The position numbers and the translations under genes are program-made. The notes under the pieces were generated by a model. It was not told the origin of the DNA. It worked only from the letters and a program-made list of their open reading frames with translations, and did not search any database. Source: DSOI01 sp041394885 (GTDB taxonomy: Bacteria; Acidobacteriota; Terriglobia; Bryobacterales; Bryobacteraceae). Taken from it: a stretch of DNA of 64,000 nt. The DNA lies in the NCBI GenBank assembly GCA_041394885.1, contig JAWKHI010000001.1, positions 444,547 through 508,546 on the forward strand, read 5' to 3'. Positions 8,989 to 18,246 of the stretch are shown here, piece by piece. How positions within the stretch are numbered: position 1 is the first letter of the stretch; each line of letters starts with the position of its first letter.

Positions 8989-10098
8989 CTACCGCAACAC
9001 CCACTCGAGCATCCGGTAGCTGTCGCCCAGCTTTCCGTTGATTCCCAGCGCCGCCGACGGCTCATAGCCGCAGTGCACCATGCAGTGCTCACACCGCGGA
9101 TCGTTACCGGCGCCATAGGACTCCCAATCGGTCCGCGTCATCAATTCCTCGAACGTCCGGTAGTGCCCGTCCGTGATCAGGTAGCACGGGCCCTTCCAGC
9201 CCTTGGTGTTGTAAGTCGGGTTGCCCCACGCCGTGCAAGGCAGGTCCCGTTCCCCCTTCAGAAAATCCAGATACACCGGCGTCGAGTTCAGTGGATACTT
9301 CTTGGCCAGCGTGTCGATATCCTTGAACTTCTTTTCGATGTCATCGCGAGTCATGAAGATCTCGCGATCGTTCACCGCCGAGTAGCCGTAGGCCGGCGAC
9401 AACATGTGTCCGTCCACCTCGAACTGCTTCAGGTACTCGAACAGTCCGGCGATTTCGTTCATGTCGGTCTGCGCGTAGATGGTTGTGTTGGTGCAGACCT
9501 TGAACCCGGCCGCCTTGGCCGCGCGGATCCCTTCCACGGCTTCGCGGAACACGCCCTCGCGCTCCACGCACAGATCGTGCGTGGCTTCCATCCCGTCCAG
9601 GTGGACGTTGAAGAAGAGCCGGTTGTCGGGCGTGTAGTCACTCAGCTTCTTTCGCAAGAACATCCCGTTCGTGCACAGGTAGATGTGACGGTTCCGGGCC
9701 AGCGTCTGCCGGACCAGTTCCGGCAGGCTGGGATAGAGCATCGGTTCGCCGCCGCAGATCGACACCACCGGAGCGCCGCACTCGTCAATCGCAGCCAGAC
9801 ACTGCCCGAGCGACAGGGTTTCGCCGATGGTGCTTTCGTACTCGCGGATGCGCCCGCACCCGGTGCAGGTGAGGTTACAGGCATGGAGCGGTTCGAGCAT
9901 CAGCACGATGGGGAAGCGCTTGCCGATCATCGGATGCTTGCGCCGCGAGCCGCCGGCCACCGAACCGTGCACGATCTTGAACGGATTGGACGAATCCATG
10001 TGCGCCGAATTGTCCACCTGCCATTCCGGCCGCGGCCGGAACTTGTTGCGGGCGATATAACCGGCCAAGCCGGCCGTCATCGACAGCGGGAATCTCAA
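8989..10098 (-). CDS. hpnH: Adenosylhopane-forming radical SAM enzyme HpnH
   Basis: Radical SAM protein, 369 residues, with the cluster motif C74-x3-C78-x2-C81 (ACNLTCTGC), then CGGEPMLYP and LCTNGMFL. A C-terminal Cys group (CEHCMVHCGYEPS) is typical of HpnH. Known HpnH adds 5'-deoxyadenosine to diploptene to give adenosylhopane. The start is a TTG at 10098 forming a TTGA overlap with the shc stop and preceded by GGAG; the ATG at 10080 is the alternative. The longer frame upstream lies inside shc. Confidence 0.92.
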   Translation of the reverse strand: MRFPLSMTAGLAGYIARNKFRPRPEWQVDNSAHMDSSNPFKIVHGSVAGGSRRKHPMIGKRFPIVLMLEPLHACNLTCTGCGRIREYESTIGETLSLGQCLAAIDECGAPVVSICGGEPMLYPSLPELVRQTLARNRHIYLCTNGMFLRKKLSDYTPDNRLFFNVHLDGMEATHDLCVEREGVFREAVEGIRAAKAAGFKVCTNTTIYAQTDMNEIAGLFEYLKQFEVDGHMLSPAYGYSAVNDREIFMTRDDIEKKFKDIDTLAKKYPLNSTPVYLDFLKGERDLPCTAWGNPTYNTKGWKGPCYLITDGHYRTFEELMTRTDWESYGAGNDPRCEHCMVHCGYEPSAALGINGKLGDSYRMLEWVLR

Positions 10099-12020
10099 TG
10101 GGAATCTCCTTCCGCCTGAGTCGCCTTCCGGTAGGCGGCCAGCGCGAGCAGCGGGAACGAATCGCGATACAGATGATAGGTGAGGTAGAAGACCCCCGGG
10201 AAACCGGTCCCCGTCGCTTGGTCTTCGCGCCACCGGCCTTGCGGATCCTGCGTCTCCACCAGATACTCCACGCCCTTGTGTACGCTCTCGCTGCGCGTGT
10301 CTCCCGCCGCCAGCAAACCGAGCACGGCCCATGCCGTTTGCGAGGCGCAACTGGCCGCCGGAACGAAAAATCCTTTGTCGTAGCCTTCGCAGCTTTCGCC
10401 CCATCCCCCGTCTGGATTCTGCACGGACCGGAGCCATTCCGCCGCGCGCAGCATGTGCGCCTCACGCTCATCCTCACCCGCGGCGCGCAATCCACGCAGC
10501 GCCAGGAAGGTCCCGTAGACGTAGTTCACACCCCAACGGCCGTACCAGGAGCCGTCCGATTCCTGCGTCCGCAACAGGTACTGGATGCCGCGCCGCACCG
10601 CCGGATGCGTCTTGTCCAGCCCATGCACGCACAACGCCTCCAACACACGGCCGGTGATGTCGGGACACGCCGGGTCAAGCATCGCGTTGTGATCGGCGAA
10701 GGGAACGTCATTGAGAAACTGCCAATCATTGTCGGCGTCGAAGGCCGCCCATCCGCCGTCTTTCGACTGCATCGCCAGCAGCCAGTCCATCGCGCGGCTC
10801 ACCGAGCGCCGCTGCGCTTCTCCGTCGGACGCCCCGGCGTGGCGCAGAGCCAGCAGCACCATCGCCGTATCGTCGATGTCGGGGTAGAACTCGTTGGCAA
10901 ATTCGAAATACCAGCCCGATGGCTCGACGCCCGGACGCTTGAATGACCAGTCGCCTTTCTGGCGGACTTCTTTCGTCAGGAGCCAGTCGGCGCACCGCGA
11001 CAGGGGAGCGCTCGCCGCGCCCGCCTCGCCAAGCGCGAAAGCCACGATTGCCGTATCCCACACCGGCGAAAAGCATGGCTGGAAGAAGAAGCGATCTTCG
11101 TCGGTAGTCAGCAGGCGGTCAAACTGCATGCGCGCTTCCACCACTTCCGGATGATCCGGACCATAGCCCAGATGATCGAACGCCATCAGGGCGTACATCA
11201 TCGGCGGGTAGATCGCCGCCAGCCCTTCGGAATGTTTGGTGTGGTCGAGAATCCAGCGTTCGGCCTTGGCGACCGCTTTGCGGCGCACGCTTGCGATCGG
11301 ATGCCGGCTCCAGAATTTGAAGGCCCGGTCCAGCGACAGGAAGAGATTGCGCCACGAAATCAGCCCGTCTTCATTGGGAACTCGCGGCGAAACCCCCGCC
11401 TTGAACAACTCGTCCAGATGGAAGCCGGCCGGTACCGGACGCGGCGGCGCCGTCTGCACGATCGAAAGGGGAATCACGATCGCCCGCGTCCACGACGACA
11501 TCTCGTAGATCACGTTCCGCATCAGCATGATTTCCGGCGGAACCACCGGCGCGTGCTCACGGGGAAACAGATTGAACAGGCTCAGGTTGATTTTGACGTA
11601 GCTGTTGGCGGCCTGTATGCCGCCGAGCGCCAGAATCCGTTCCCGCAGCCGGCACATGCGCGGATCCTCCACGCTCAGCCCGGTCACCTTCAACGCAAAA
11701 TAGGCTTTCACGCTCGCGCTGACGTCGCTCGGCCCGTGCGGATAGATATTGAAGCCGCCATCGGGAAGCTGCCGCGCCAGGATGGATTCCACCGCTCTCC
11801 GGATGCGGTCCCCGTGCCGTGGCATCCACGTCCCGTTCACCGTCCGGTCCAGCCACAACTCGAGCAGAATGTAGTCGGCCTCGAGTGTCGCATCCGCGGT
11901 GAGATCGCCCCACCAATACCCGTCGGAATGCTGGCGTGACAACAATCCGCGCGTAGCCCGCTCGGTGGCTCTGGCGCTGGTGGTGCTCAGCGCGCTCGCA
12001 AGCTGTAGGCCGATGCTCAT
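10095..12020 (-). CDS. shc: Squalene-hopene cyclase
   Basis: Class II triterpene cyclase of 641 residues that cyclises squalene to hopene at the membrane. The catalytic acid motif DIDDTA is at residue 381, close to the DxDD of the Alicyclobacillus enzyme. Several QW repeats are visible (for example QSKDGGWAAFDAD, QNPDGGWGE, QDPQGRW). The ATG at 12020 makes an ATGA overlap with ispH, fixing the start. It is the central gene of the hopanoid operon. Confidence 0.96.
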   Translation of the reverse strand: MSIGLQLASALSTTSARATERATRGLLSRQHSDGYWWGDLTADATLEADYILLELWLDRTVNGTWMPRHGDRIRRAVESILARQLPDGGFNIYPHGPSDVSASVKAYFALKVTGLSVEDPRMCRLRERILALGGIQAANSYVKINLSLFNLFPREHAPVVPPEIMLMRNVIYEMSSWTRAIVIPLSIVQTAPPRPVPAGFHLDELFKAGVSPRVPNEDGLISWRNLFLSLDRAFKFWSRHPIASVRRKAVAKAERWILDHTKHSEGLAAIYPPMMYALMAFDHLGYGPDHPEVVEARMQFDRLLTTDEDRFFFQPCFSPVWDTAIVAFALGEAGAASAPLSRCADWLLTKEVRQKGDWSFKRPGVEPSGWYFEFANEFYPDIDDTAMVLLALRHAGASDGEAQRRSVSRAMDWLLAMQSKDGGWAAFDADNDWQFLNDVPFADHNAMLDPACPDITGRVLEALCVHGLDKTHPAVRRGIQYLLRTQESDGSWYGRWGVNYVYGTFLALRGLRAAGEDEREAHMLRAAEWLRSVQNPDGGWGESCEGYDKGFFVPAASCASQTAWAVLGLLAAGDTRSESVHKGVEYLVETQDPQGRWREDQATGTGFPGVFYLTYHLYRDSFPLLALAAYRKATQAEGDSH

Positions 12021-13018
12021 AGGTTGGCGGCCGGTGCGATTTGTGTGAACTGCGTCGCCCGCTGTAATTCCGCGGGAAGCGAAAACCGGACGTCTTCCTG
12101 CTTGACCACGACTTCTTCCAGACCTGGAAATCCGCTCCCGCGCAGCCACTCTACAACCCTATCCACCAGCAATTCCGGGGCCGATGCGCCGGCGGTCACG
12201 ATCACCGTGTCCACACCGCCCAGCCACTCCGGCCGTATGTCCCGCTCATCGTCGATGAGGTAAGAAGGCGTTCCCGCGTTCACGCTCACCTCCACCATCC
12301 GGCGCGAGTTGGAGCTGTTCTGAGAACCCACCACCAGCAGCAATTGCCCCTGCGCAGCCACTTCTTTGACCGCCACTTGTCGATTCTGCGTGGCGTAGCA
12401 GATGTCCTGGCTCGGAGGCCCCTGCAAGTTGGGAAAACGGCGCTTGAGGATGGTCACGATGCCCACGGTCTCGTCCAGGCTGAGCGTCGTCTGGGTCAGA
12501 TAACACACCCGATCCGGGTTAGGAACCTGTACCACTTCCGCATCGGCCTCGTCGGAGATGACGATGGTCGACTGGGGAGCTTCGCCCAAGGTGCCCACCA
12601 CCTCGTCGTGATCCTGGTGCCCGATGAGCAAGACCGTGTACCCCTGCCGGGCAAACCGCACCGCTTCCAGGTGAACCTTCGTCACCAGCGGGCATGTGGC
12701 GTCGATCACCGACAAACGCCGCTCGCGAGCCTCGGCGCGGACTTGGGGAGACACCCCGTGAGCGGCAAACACCACGCGCGCTCCGATCGGCACCTCGGCG
12801 ATTTCTTCGACGAAGATTGCGCCGGCGGCGCGCAGATCCTCCACGACATGCCGGTTGTGAACGATTTCCTTGCGGACATAAATCGGCGGCTCGTACGCCT
12901 CGAGAGCGATCCGGACCACGTCAATGGCCCGAACCACTCCAGCGCAAAAGCCCCGCGGAGTGAGCAGGATCACCCGCTTGCCGATCGCCCCGTTTTCGGG
13001 CGCAATTTCTGCAAGCAT
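12017..13018 (-). CDS. ispH: 4-hydroxy-3-methylbut-2-enyl diphosphate reductase
   Basis: IspH/LytB, 333 residues, the Fe-S enzyme making IPP and DMAPP in the last step of the MEP pathway. The three cluster cysteines are in PRGFCAGVVRA (C25), IDATCPLVTK and DICYATQNRQ; the AAHGVSP histidine loop and VGSQNSSNS motif are present. It sits 10 bases after the kdtA-lpxK gene and overlaps shc, so the supply of C5 units is co-transcribed with triterpene synthesis. Confidence 0.96.
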   Translation of the reverse strand: MLAEIAPENGAIGKRVILLTPRGFCAGVVRAIDVVRIALEAYEPPIYVRKEIVHNRHVVEDLRAAGAIFVEEIAEVPIGARVVFAAHGVSPQVRAEARERRLSVIDATCPLVTKVHLEAVRFARQGYTVLLIGHQDHDEVVGTLGEAPQSTIVISDEADAEVVQVPNPDRVCYLTQTTLSLDETVGIVTILKRRFPNLQGPPSQDICYATQNRQVAVKEVAAQGQLLLVVGSQNSSNSRRMVEVSVNAGTPSYLIDDERDIRPEWLGGVDTVIVTAGASAPELLVDRVVEWLRGSGFPGLEEVVVKQEDVRFSLPAELQRATQFTQIAPAANL

Positions 13019-13028
13019 AGAATCGAAC

Positions 13029-15218
13029 TCAGTATAGCAACAAACGCTCCAGACTCCCCGGATCCGTCATCTCGATTTCGATCTTCAGCCACAAAAAACG
13101 CAGTCCCTCCGGAGCCGCCCGGGACCAATCCGGCGGCAGGTTCGCAACGTCTTTTCTTGTTGTTAGCGCCACCCGCGCCTTGCGAGCCTCAGCCTCCCCA
13201 ACGAGGCCGCCGAGATCGGGCGCGGCGTAGCGATGATGATCCGGGAAAGCTCGCTCCAAACACGGGGTTACCCCGGCGTCCCGCAGGCTCCGCCAGAACG
13301 AGGCGGGATTCCCCAACCCGCAGAATGCCACGCTCCTGAGCCCGGCGACATCGGCCAGGGATACCCGCTCCCCGGTCAGCGCATCGATCCACGCCACGGG
13401 CCGGGTCCGCGCGAGAAGTATCGGAGCCTCGGGGTTCCACTGGCGGATGGCGGCCTTCAATCCTTCATAGCTACGCCCATCGCGGACGCGTGTGAGCACG
13501 ATCGCGCCCGCGCGGCCCAGGGCCGAGAGCGGCTCGCGCAGGCGTCCGACGGGGAAAACGCCGCCCGCGTAAGGATCGAGCGCATCGAGGAGAACCAGAT
13601 CCCGGTTCCGCCGAAGCCGCCAGTGCTGAAAGCCATCGTCGAGGACGAAAACCGCATCCGCGCTGCCTCGGCTTTGGTTACCAGGGTGTTCAAGGATCCG
13701 GCGGGCGCTTTCGGCTCGATCGCGGCCGATCCCCACTGGACCCAGACCACTCTCGATGAGAATCTGCGCCTCGTCTCCGGTGACGGCCGTTTCCGCCGGT
13801 GGGGAGGCTGGTTCCACGATCACGGTCTCTTCCGTTTGCCTCCCATAGCCGCGCGTAAGGAACATGGGCAGGCGGCCGCCGTCCCGCAACACCTTTGCCA
13901 CGTGGACGGCGAACGGAGTCTTGCCCGTGCCTCCCATCGCCAGGCCACCCACGCTCACTACGGGCCTGGGGAGCGCCCGGGACTTCGTGAAGGCCCGGTC
14001 CACGGCAACGCCAGCACGCCACAGCCACGTAAGCGGCCCAAGCACGATCCGCCGCCCGATTGCCGGCACGGGATTCGGCACGCCCCGATCGAGCAGCCGC
14101 AGCGTCTCGGTCACCGCCAACGCCGTCGCGCCGGCACTGCGCCGGGCAATTCGACCGCCCTTTTCGCCCACGCGGCGCGCATGCTCCCGATCGCCGAGCA
14201 GACCGCCCACCGCGGCCGCGAGCATCCCGGGCGCGGCCACCTCCACCATGGCCCCTTCCGCACGGAACTCCGCCGCGATCTCAGGGAAGTTTTCGAGATG
14301 CGGCCCGGCGGCAACCGGTTTGTCGAAAAACGCGGGCTCGAGAATGTTGTGCCCACCGCGATCCACTAACGTCCCACCCACGAAGACGGCATCGGCGAAG
14401 CGGAACACCGAGGCCAGTTCGCCGATGGTGTCGAGCAGCAGCACTCCCGGCAAGGGCGCCGCTGCGAGCGCCGTGCGCCGCACGAATCGAATCCCGCGGC
14501 GCTCGAGCAATTGCGCCGCCATGGCGAAACGTTCCGGCCGGCGCGGCGCCAGGATGAGCAACAAGCGAGGGTGCTCGCGGGCGAGCTCTTCGAATGCGTC
14601 CAGAACCGCGACGTCCTCGTCGCAATCGGAGGACTGCCGGGGCGGCATCGTGGAGGCAGCCACCCAGATCCGGTCCGCGCCGGCGCGTTCGATCCAGGCG
14701 GCGAGGTCCGGCGGCGCGGCATTTTCCTGCGCGCCGAAATCGTACTTCAAATTTCCGCCGTGGGCCATGCGATCTTCGGGGGTTCCGAGCGCGGCGTAGC
14801 GCTCGTGGGCGATCGCGGTCTGCACCAGGATGCGGTCCGGAATGGTGAGCACGGAGCGTAGCGCCCAGTGGATCGGCTGGTAGCGAGCGAAGGCCTTGTC
14901 GGAGATGCGTCCGTTCACCACCAGCACCTTGGCGCCGGCCCGGGCCGCTTCGCGCCAAAGATGCGGCCATATCTCGGTTTCCATGACCACCAACACGTGC
15001 GGACGGAGGCGGCGCAGCACCGCGCGGACGGCAAAGACAAAGTCAAACGGTACATAAAATACCGCCGCGGCGAGACCGGCCAGCTTCTTCTCCGCCAGTT
15101 CCCTGCCAGCCACCGTGCCGACGGAGACGAATACTTGGACGCCGGGATCGCGGCGCCGCAGTTCACCAATGAAAGGAATCGCCGAGATCACTCGCCCACC
15201 GACACGGCGTGCAACCAT
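13029..15218 (-). CDS. Kdo transferase-LpxK fusion (5' end disrupted)
   Basis: One 729-residue frame carries two lipid A enzymes. Residues 1 to about 400 match 3-deoxy-D-manno-octulosonic acid transferase (WaaA/KdtA): METEIWPHLWREA, VNGRISDKAF, GGTLVDRGGHNILEPA. From about residue 410 to the end matches the lipid A 4'-kinase LpxK, with the P-loop GGTGKTPFAVH near residue 430 and FVLDDGFQHW. The ATG at 15218 lacks the usual N-terminal membrane anchor and the catalytic Glu; both are encoded just upstream in other frames (see the adjacent pseudogene entry). First gene of the operon into ispH and shc. Confidence 0.85.
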   Translation of the reverse strand: MVARRVGGRVISAIPFIGELRRRDPGVQVFVSVGTVAGRELAEKKLAGLAAAVFYVPFDFVFAVRAVLRRLRPHVLVVMETEIWPHLWREAARAGAKVLVVNGRISDKAFARYQPIHWALRSVLTIPDRILVQTAIAHERYAALGTPEDRMAHGGNLKYDFGAQENAAPPDLAAWIERAGADRIWVAASTMPPRQSSDCDEDVAVLDAFEELAREHPRLLLILAPRRPERFAMAAQLLERRGIRFVRRTALAAAPLPGVLLLDTIGELASVFRFADAVFVGGTLVDRGGHNILEPAFFDKPVAAGPHLENFPEIAAEFRAEGAMVEVAAPGMLAAAVGGLLGDREHARRVGEKGGRIARRSAGATALAVTETLRLLDRGVPNPVPAIGRRIVLGPLTWLWRAGVAVDRAFTKSRALPRPVVSVGGLAMGGTGKTPFAVHVAKVLRDGGRLPMFLTRGYGRQTEETVIVEPASPPAETAVTGDEAQILIESGLGPVGIGRDRAESARRILEHPGNQSRGSADAVFVLDDGFQHWRLRRNRDLVLLDALDPYAGGVFPVGRLREPLSALGRAGAIVLTRVRDGRSYEGLKAAIRQWNPEAPILLARTRPVAWIDALTGERVSLADVAGLRSVAFCGLGNPASFWRSLRDAGVTPCLERAFPDHHRYAAPDLGGLVGEAEARKARVALTTRKDVANLPPDWSRAAPEGLRFLWLKIEIEMTDPGSLERLLLY

Positions 15219-15372
15219 ACGGCGTCGCCGGGCGTCTGCTTGTGGGATGAGGTCCGGGCGCCGAAGCGCTCGGCGAGCCAGTTCGCCACCGCGCGTCTTT
15301 CGAGCAGCGGAAAACGACGTAGGCTAGTAGGAGCGGAAACAAGAGCCACTGAGAAAGGCGGTAGAGGAAGTA
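15186..15372 (-). pseudogene. Disrupted 5' end of the kdtA-lpxK gene
   Basis: Upstream of the called ATG, one frame encodes YFLYRLSQWLLFPLLLAY, the typical membrane anchor that opens KdtA. A shift near 15285 leads to a second frame reading NWLAERFG and AVWLHAVSVGE, the conserved catalytic-Glu motif. A shift near 15190 then joins VISAIPFIGEL in the frame of the fusion gene. Each join needs one missing base (GAGTG where GAGGTG is expected at the second). No ATG, GTG or TTG precedes the anchor in frame, and the divergent gene begins at 15373. Confidence 0.7.
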
Positions 15373-15969
15373 ATGAGATGGCGAGTCAAGATCCTGGCGC
15401 TTGCCTGTGTCAGTATAACGGTCGCGGCGGGGGCCGACAACAAAAGCGAAGGGTTCCGTCCTGGCGCGGCATCCACCTTCGCCAACAAGCAGACACAAAA
15501 GGGGCTGGTGGTGGCAGCCGCCGTCTACCAGAGCGATGAGGAAACCAAGCCCGCGTTCGGCAAATTGAATCCGAACAAGTATGGGGTGCTGCCGGTGCTG
15601 CTGGTGATGGAGAACACCGGAAGCGAAGTGCTGCGCCTGGCGAATCTCGAGGTCCGCTATGTGGATAGCCGGCGCCGCAAGATCAGCTCCATTCCGGCCG
15701 GCGAGGTTCGATACCTGACGCCGGTCGATAAGCCAAAGGTGGCCCGCGCGCCGATACCGGGGCTCAACCGGGGCAAGAAGAATCCGCTTGCCGCCGAGGA
15801 GATCGAGACACGAGCCTTCGCGGCCAAGATGCTGCCTCCGGGAGAAAGCGCGCACGGCTTTTTCTACTTCAGTTCAGGGCACGATTCAGGAGCGATGCTG
15901 CTGGTGACCGGAATCGAAGAGGCGGCTTCCGGCAAGGAGCTTTTCTACATCGAGATCCCGCTCGAGTAG
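15373..15969 (+). CDS. Secreted hypothetical protein
   Basis: A 198-residue product with a signal peptide (MRWRVKILALACVSITVAAG). The mature part has a strand-rich stretch (VLPVLLVMENTGSEVLRLANLEVRY, beginning at about residue 75) resembling a domain of secreted proteins that carry a conserved ENTG turn. No catalytic motif is seen. It is divergent from the kdtA gene with no spacer at all, which is odd for two promoters. Confidence 0.7.
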   Translation: MRWRVKILALACVSITVAAGADNKSEGFRPGAASTFANKQTQKGLVVAAAVYQSDEETKPAFGKLNPNKYGVLPVLLVMENTGSEVLRLANLEVRYVDSRRRKISSIPAGEVRYLTPVDKPKVARAPIPGLNRGKKNPLAAEEIETRAFAAKMLPPGESAHGFFYFSSGHDSGAMLLVTGIEEAASGKELFYIEIPLE

Positions 15970-15975
15970 ATCTGG

Positions 15976-16950
15976 CTACCCGGCCAGGGCGCGCTCGATG
16001 GCGGCCGCGATCTGGCCGCCGTGAAAACGGCCGTTTTCAATGAAGATCTCGTTGGTGTGCATCCCCGCCACCAGCACTCCCGCCAGATAGACGCCGGGGC
16101 GCGCGCTTTCGAGCGTTTCCGGATGCGTGTAGGGACGGCGTGTCTGCTCGTCGAAGGTGATGCCGTGGGCGGCGAGAAACTCGGTGTCTGGCCGGTAGCC
16201 GGTCATCGCGAAAACGAAGTCATTGGCGATGGCGACCTCGCCGGAGGGCGTCGCCACCACGATCTCCTTTTCGCCGATGGAGGCTACCGATGATTCGAAA
16301 TAAGCCTTGATCTCGCCATTCTTGATGCGGTTGTCGATGTTCGGCCGGATCCAGTACTTGATGGAGTCCGACAACGTGGGCCGGCGGTGGATCATGGTGA
16401 CACGCGCTCCGGTCCACCACAGTTCCAAGGCAGCGATGGCCGCGGAGTTTTTTCCGCCCACCACGGCCACGTCATGGTCGTAGTAGGGGTGCGCTTCCTT
16501 GTAGTAGTGGATGACCTTGGAGAGATGCTCGCCCGGAGCGCCGATGAAATTCGGTCTGTCGTAGTAGCCGGTGGCGAGTATGATCTTGCGCGCGGCGTAT
16601 TGGCCCTTGGCGGTGTGAACGAGGAAGGCCCCGTCACCGCCGTCGATCCGGTCGACATGCTCGTACTGGCGAATGTCGAGGTCGTAGTGATCCGCCACGC
16701 GCCGGTAGTACTTCAATGCCTCGCCGCGAACGGGCTTTTCCCCCACCGAGGTCATGGGGATGTCGCCGATCTCGAGCAACTCGGGTGTGGTGAAGAACAC
16801 CATGTTGGTGGGGTAGTGATAGAGCGAATTGACGACGCAGCCCTTGTCGAACAGCACGTTCGGAATACCTCGCCGCGTGAGTTCGATGCCGCAGGCGAGG
16901 CCGGTGGGTCCGGCGCCGATGATCGCCACGGATGTGGTTTCTGGTTCCAA
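15976..16950 (-). CDS. YpdA-type FAD/NAD(P) disulfide reductase
   Basis: Flavoprotein of 324 residues with the FAD motif GAGPTGLACG near the N-terminus, an NAD(P)-binding GGKNSAAIAA in the middle, and LYHYPTNMVFFTTPELLEIG, a stretch characteristic of YpdA. YpdA is the proposed bacillithiol-disulfide reductase; bacillithiol use in this organism is inference. The start is TTG at 16950. The C-terminal YLAGVLVAGMHTNEIFIENG completes the family pattern. It lies 4 bases after the methyltransferase gene on the same strand. Confidence 0.8.
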   Translation of the reverse strand: MEPETTSVAIIGAGPTGLACGIELTRRGIPNVLFDKGCVVNSLYHYPTNMVFFTTPELLEIGDIPMTSVGEKPVRGEALKYYRRVADHYDLDIRQYEHVDRIDGGDGAFLVHTAKGQYAARKIILATGYYDRPNFIGAPGEHLSKVIHYYKEAHPYYDHDVAVVGGKNSAAIAALELWWTGARVTMIHRRPTLSDSIKYWIRPNIDNRIKNGEIKAYFESSVASIGEKEIVVATPSGEVAIANDFVFAMTGYRPDTEFLAAHGITFDEQTRRPYTHPETLESARPGVYLAGVLVAGMHTNEIFIENGRFHGGQIAAAIERALAG

Positions 16951-16954
16951 GAAA

Positions 16955-18073
16955 TCAGGATGGCATACCAGAGCCGGGTCGCACTTGAAACAAGGCGGTG
17001 AAGATCGGCTTTTCGTTCCGGGTCACCTCGACGGTGTATTTCCCCGGGTGGCGCGTCAGTTCGTCCGGCAGTGTGCTGGTAAGGGTGTCGGCCGCGGCGG
17101 AGGTGACTACGTCGGCCAGCGGCTGGCCGCCAATCAGCACACGGAGTTCCCCGGCGCGAAGGTGCTGGCCGGTGAACCACAGCACCACCTGTTCGCCCGC
17201 CGGCGCCGAAGCGGGTCCCCATTGCGAGATTCCTGCAACGTCCGGCGGGAGCGCGCGGGACTCGCCCGGCACAGCCCAGTCGAAGCAGCCGGCCGGTATC
17301 GGCAGCGGCTGGGCGGAGGCGAGCAGCGGGTAGGAAAACCGGGCCGCGTGAACGATGCCGAACTCGAAGTAGGGCTGGTTCAAGGGAAACACGTGCGGGA
17401 ACCCGGCGCGCTCGAGGCGCTGCATCAAGTCCTGCTGCCCGAACACGCGCATCTCGAGCGTACTGCCGAGGCCACCATGAAAGGTGAGATCGCGAAACTC
17501 CTCGTCGCGGCCGTCGCGGGTTCGGTTGCGCAGCACGTAGCCGGAGGCGTCGCGATCGAGGGCGTACTCGTGGAGATCCGGGAAATGCTCGACGGTAGGC
17601 GCGTCGAGTTGAAAGGGCACGCTGAACACGAGCACACCGGAATCCTTCAACAGGCGGCGGGCGTTGGCGAAGGCGGCGTCGACCGGAGGAGCCACGTGCT
17701 CGAAGACGTCGCTGGCAATGAGAAAGTCGTAGGGCTCGTCGGGGGGCCGGTCGACGGAGGTGATGTCGAGCCGGGGCTCGCAGTGGTAGTAGGTGTTGGT
17801 ATAGCCGAGCTTGGCCTCCAACCGCGATGAGTAGGTCTCCCAGTCACTGAGACCGATACCGCGGATGCCGCGGTCTTCGGGAAACTCGCCGAGGGAAAGG
17901 GGCTCGCCGAATAGCGCGAGCGAGAGGCCGTGCAGAATGGTCCGCATTCGGACGCTCGAACGGCAGGAGCCGCAGGTGGGGTCCTCGCGTCCGAACCGGG
18001 CCAGGTGCTCCTCGGTGACGCTGTCACAGATGTTGCACCGGAACGTGAGGTAGCCTGGGCGTTTCCTGAGCAC
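16955..18073 (-). CDS. Methyltransferase with zinc ribbon and C-terminal beta domain
   Basis: 372 residues, GTG start. Residues 14-39 hold two Cys pairs (CNIC and CGSC), a likely zinc ribbon. Residues 70-240 form a class I SAM-methyltransferase-like domain: FLIASDVFEHVAPP is the acidic loop with the FEH signature, and VLVFSVPFQ a strand. From about residue 285 the tail (WFTGQHLRAGELRVLIGGQPL) resembles an IPT/Ig-like fold. The substrate is unknown. It is probably co-transcribed with the YpdA-like gene. Confidence 0.7.
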   Translation of the reverse strand: MLRKRPGYLTFRCNICDSVTEEHLARFGREDPTCGSCRSSVRMRTILHGLSLALFGEPLSLGEFPEDRGIRGIGLSDWETYSSRLEAKLGYTNTYYHCEPRLDITSVDRPPDEPYDFLIASDVFEHVAPPVDAAFANARRLLKDSGVLVFSVPFQLDAPTVEHFPDLHEYALDRDASGYVLRNRTRDGRDEEFRDLTFHGGLGSTLEMRVFGQQDLMQRLERAGFPHVFPLNQPYFEFGIVHAARFSYPLLASAQPLPIPAGCFDWAVPGESRALPPDVAGISQWGPASAPAGEQVVLWFTGQHLRAGELRVLIGGQPLADVVTSAAADTLTSTLPDELTRHPGKYTVEVTRNEKPIFTALFQVRPGSGMPS

Positions 18074-18142
18074 GACGTCCTCTCAGGGTATCGCATGGAA
18101 AACGGCGGGGTAGGGGGTGGTACTCTGGTCCGGCAAAGCGGC

Positions 18143-18171
18143 TTGACACCAGCTATGATAGTTAGTACGTT
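18143..18171 (+). promoter_or_regulatory. Candidate sigma-70 promoter for the M23 peptidase
   Basis: TTGACA at 18143-18148 and TACGTT at 18166-18171 are separated by 17 bases, about 75 bases upstream of the ATG at 18247. The -35 is consensus; the -10 is weak. Confidence 0.4.
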
Positions 18172-18246
18172 TAACAGTCACGATCAGTGGCACGGGTCGG
18201 ACCCGGAAGAAGGTCTGTCGCTCAGTGGCACGCATTAAGGTTATCG

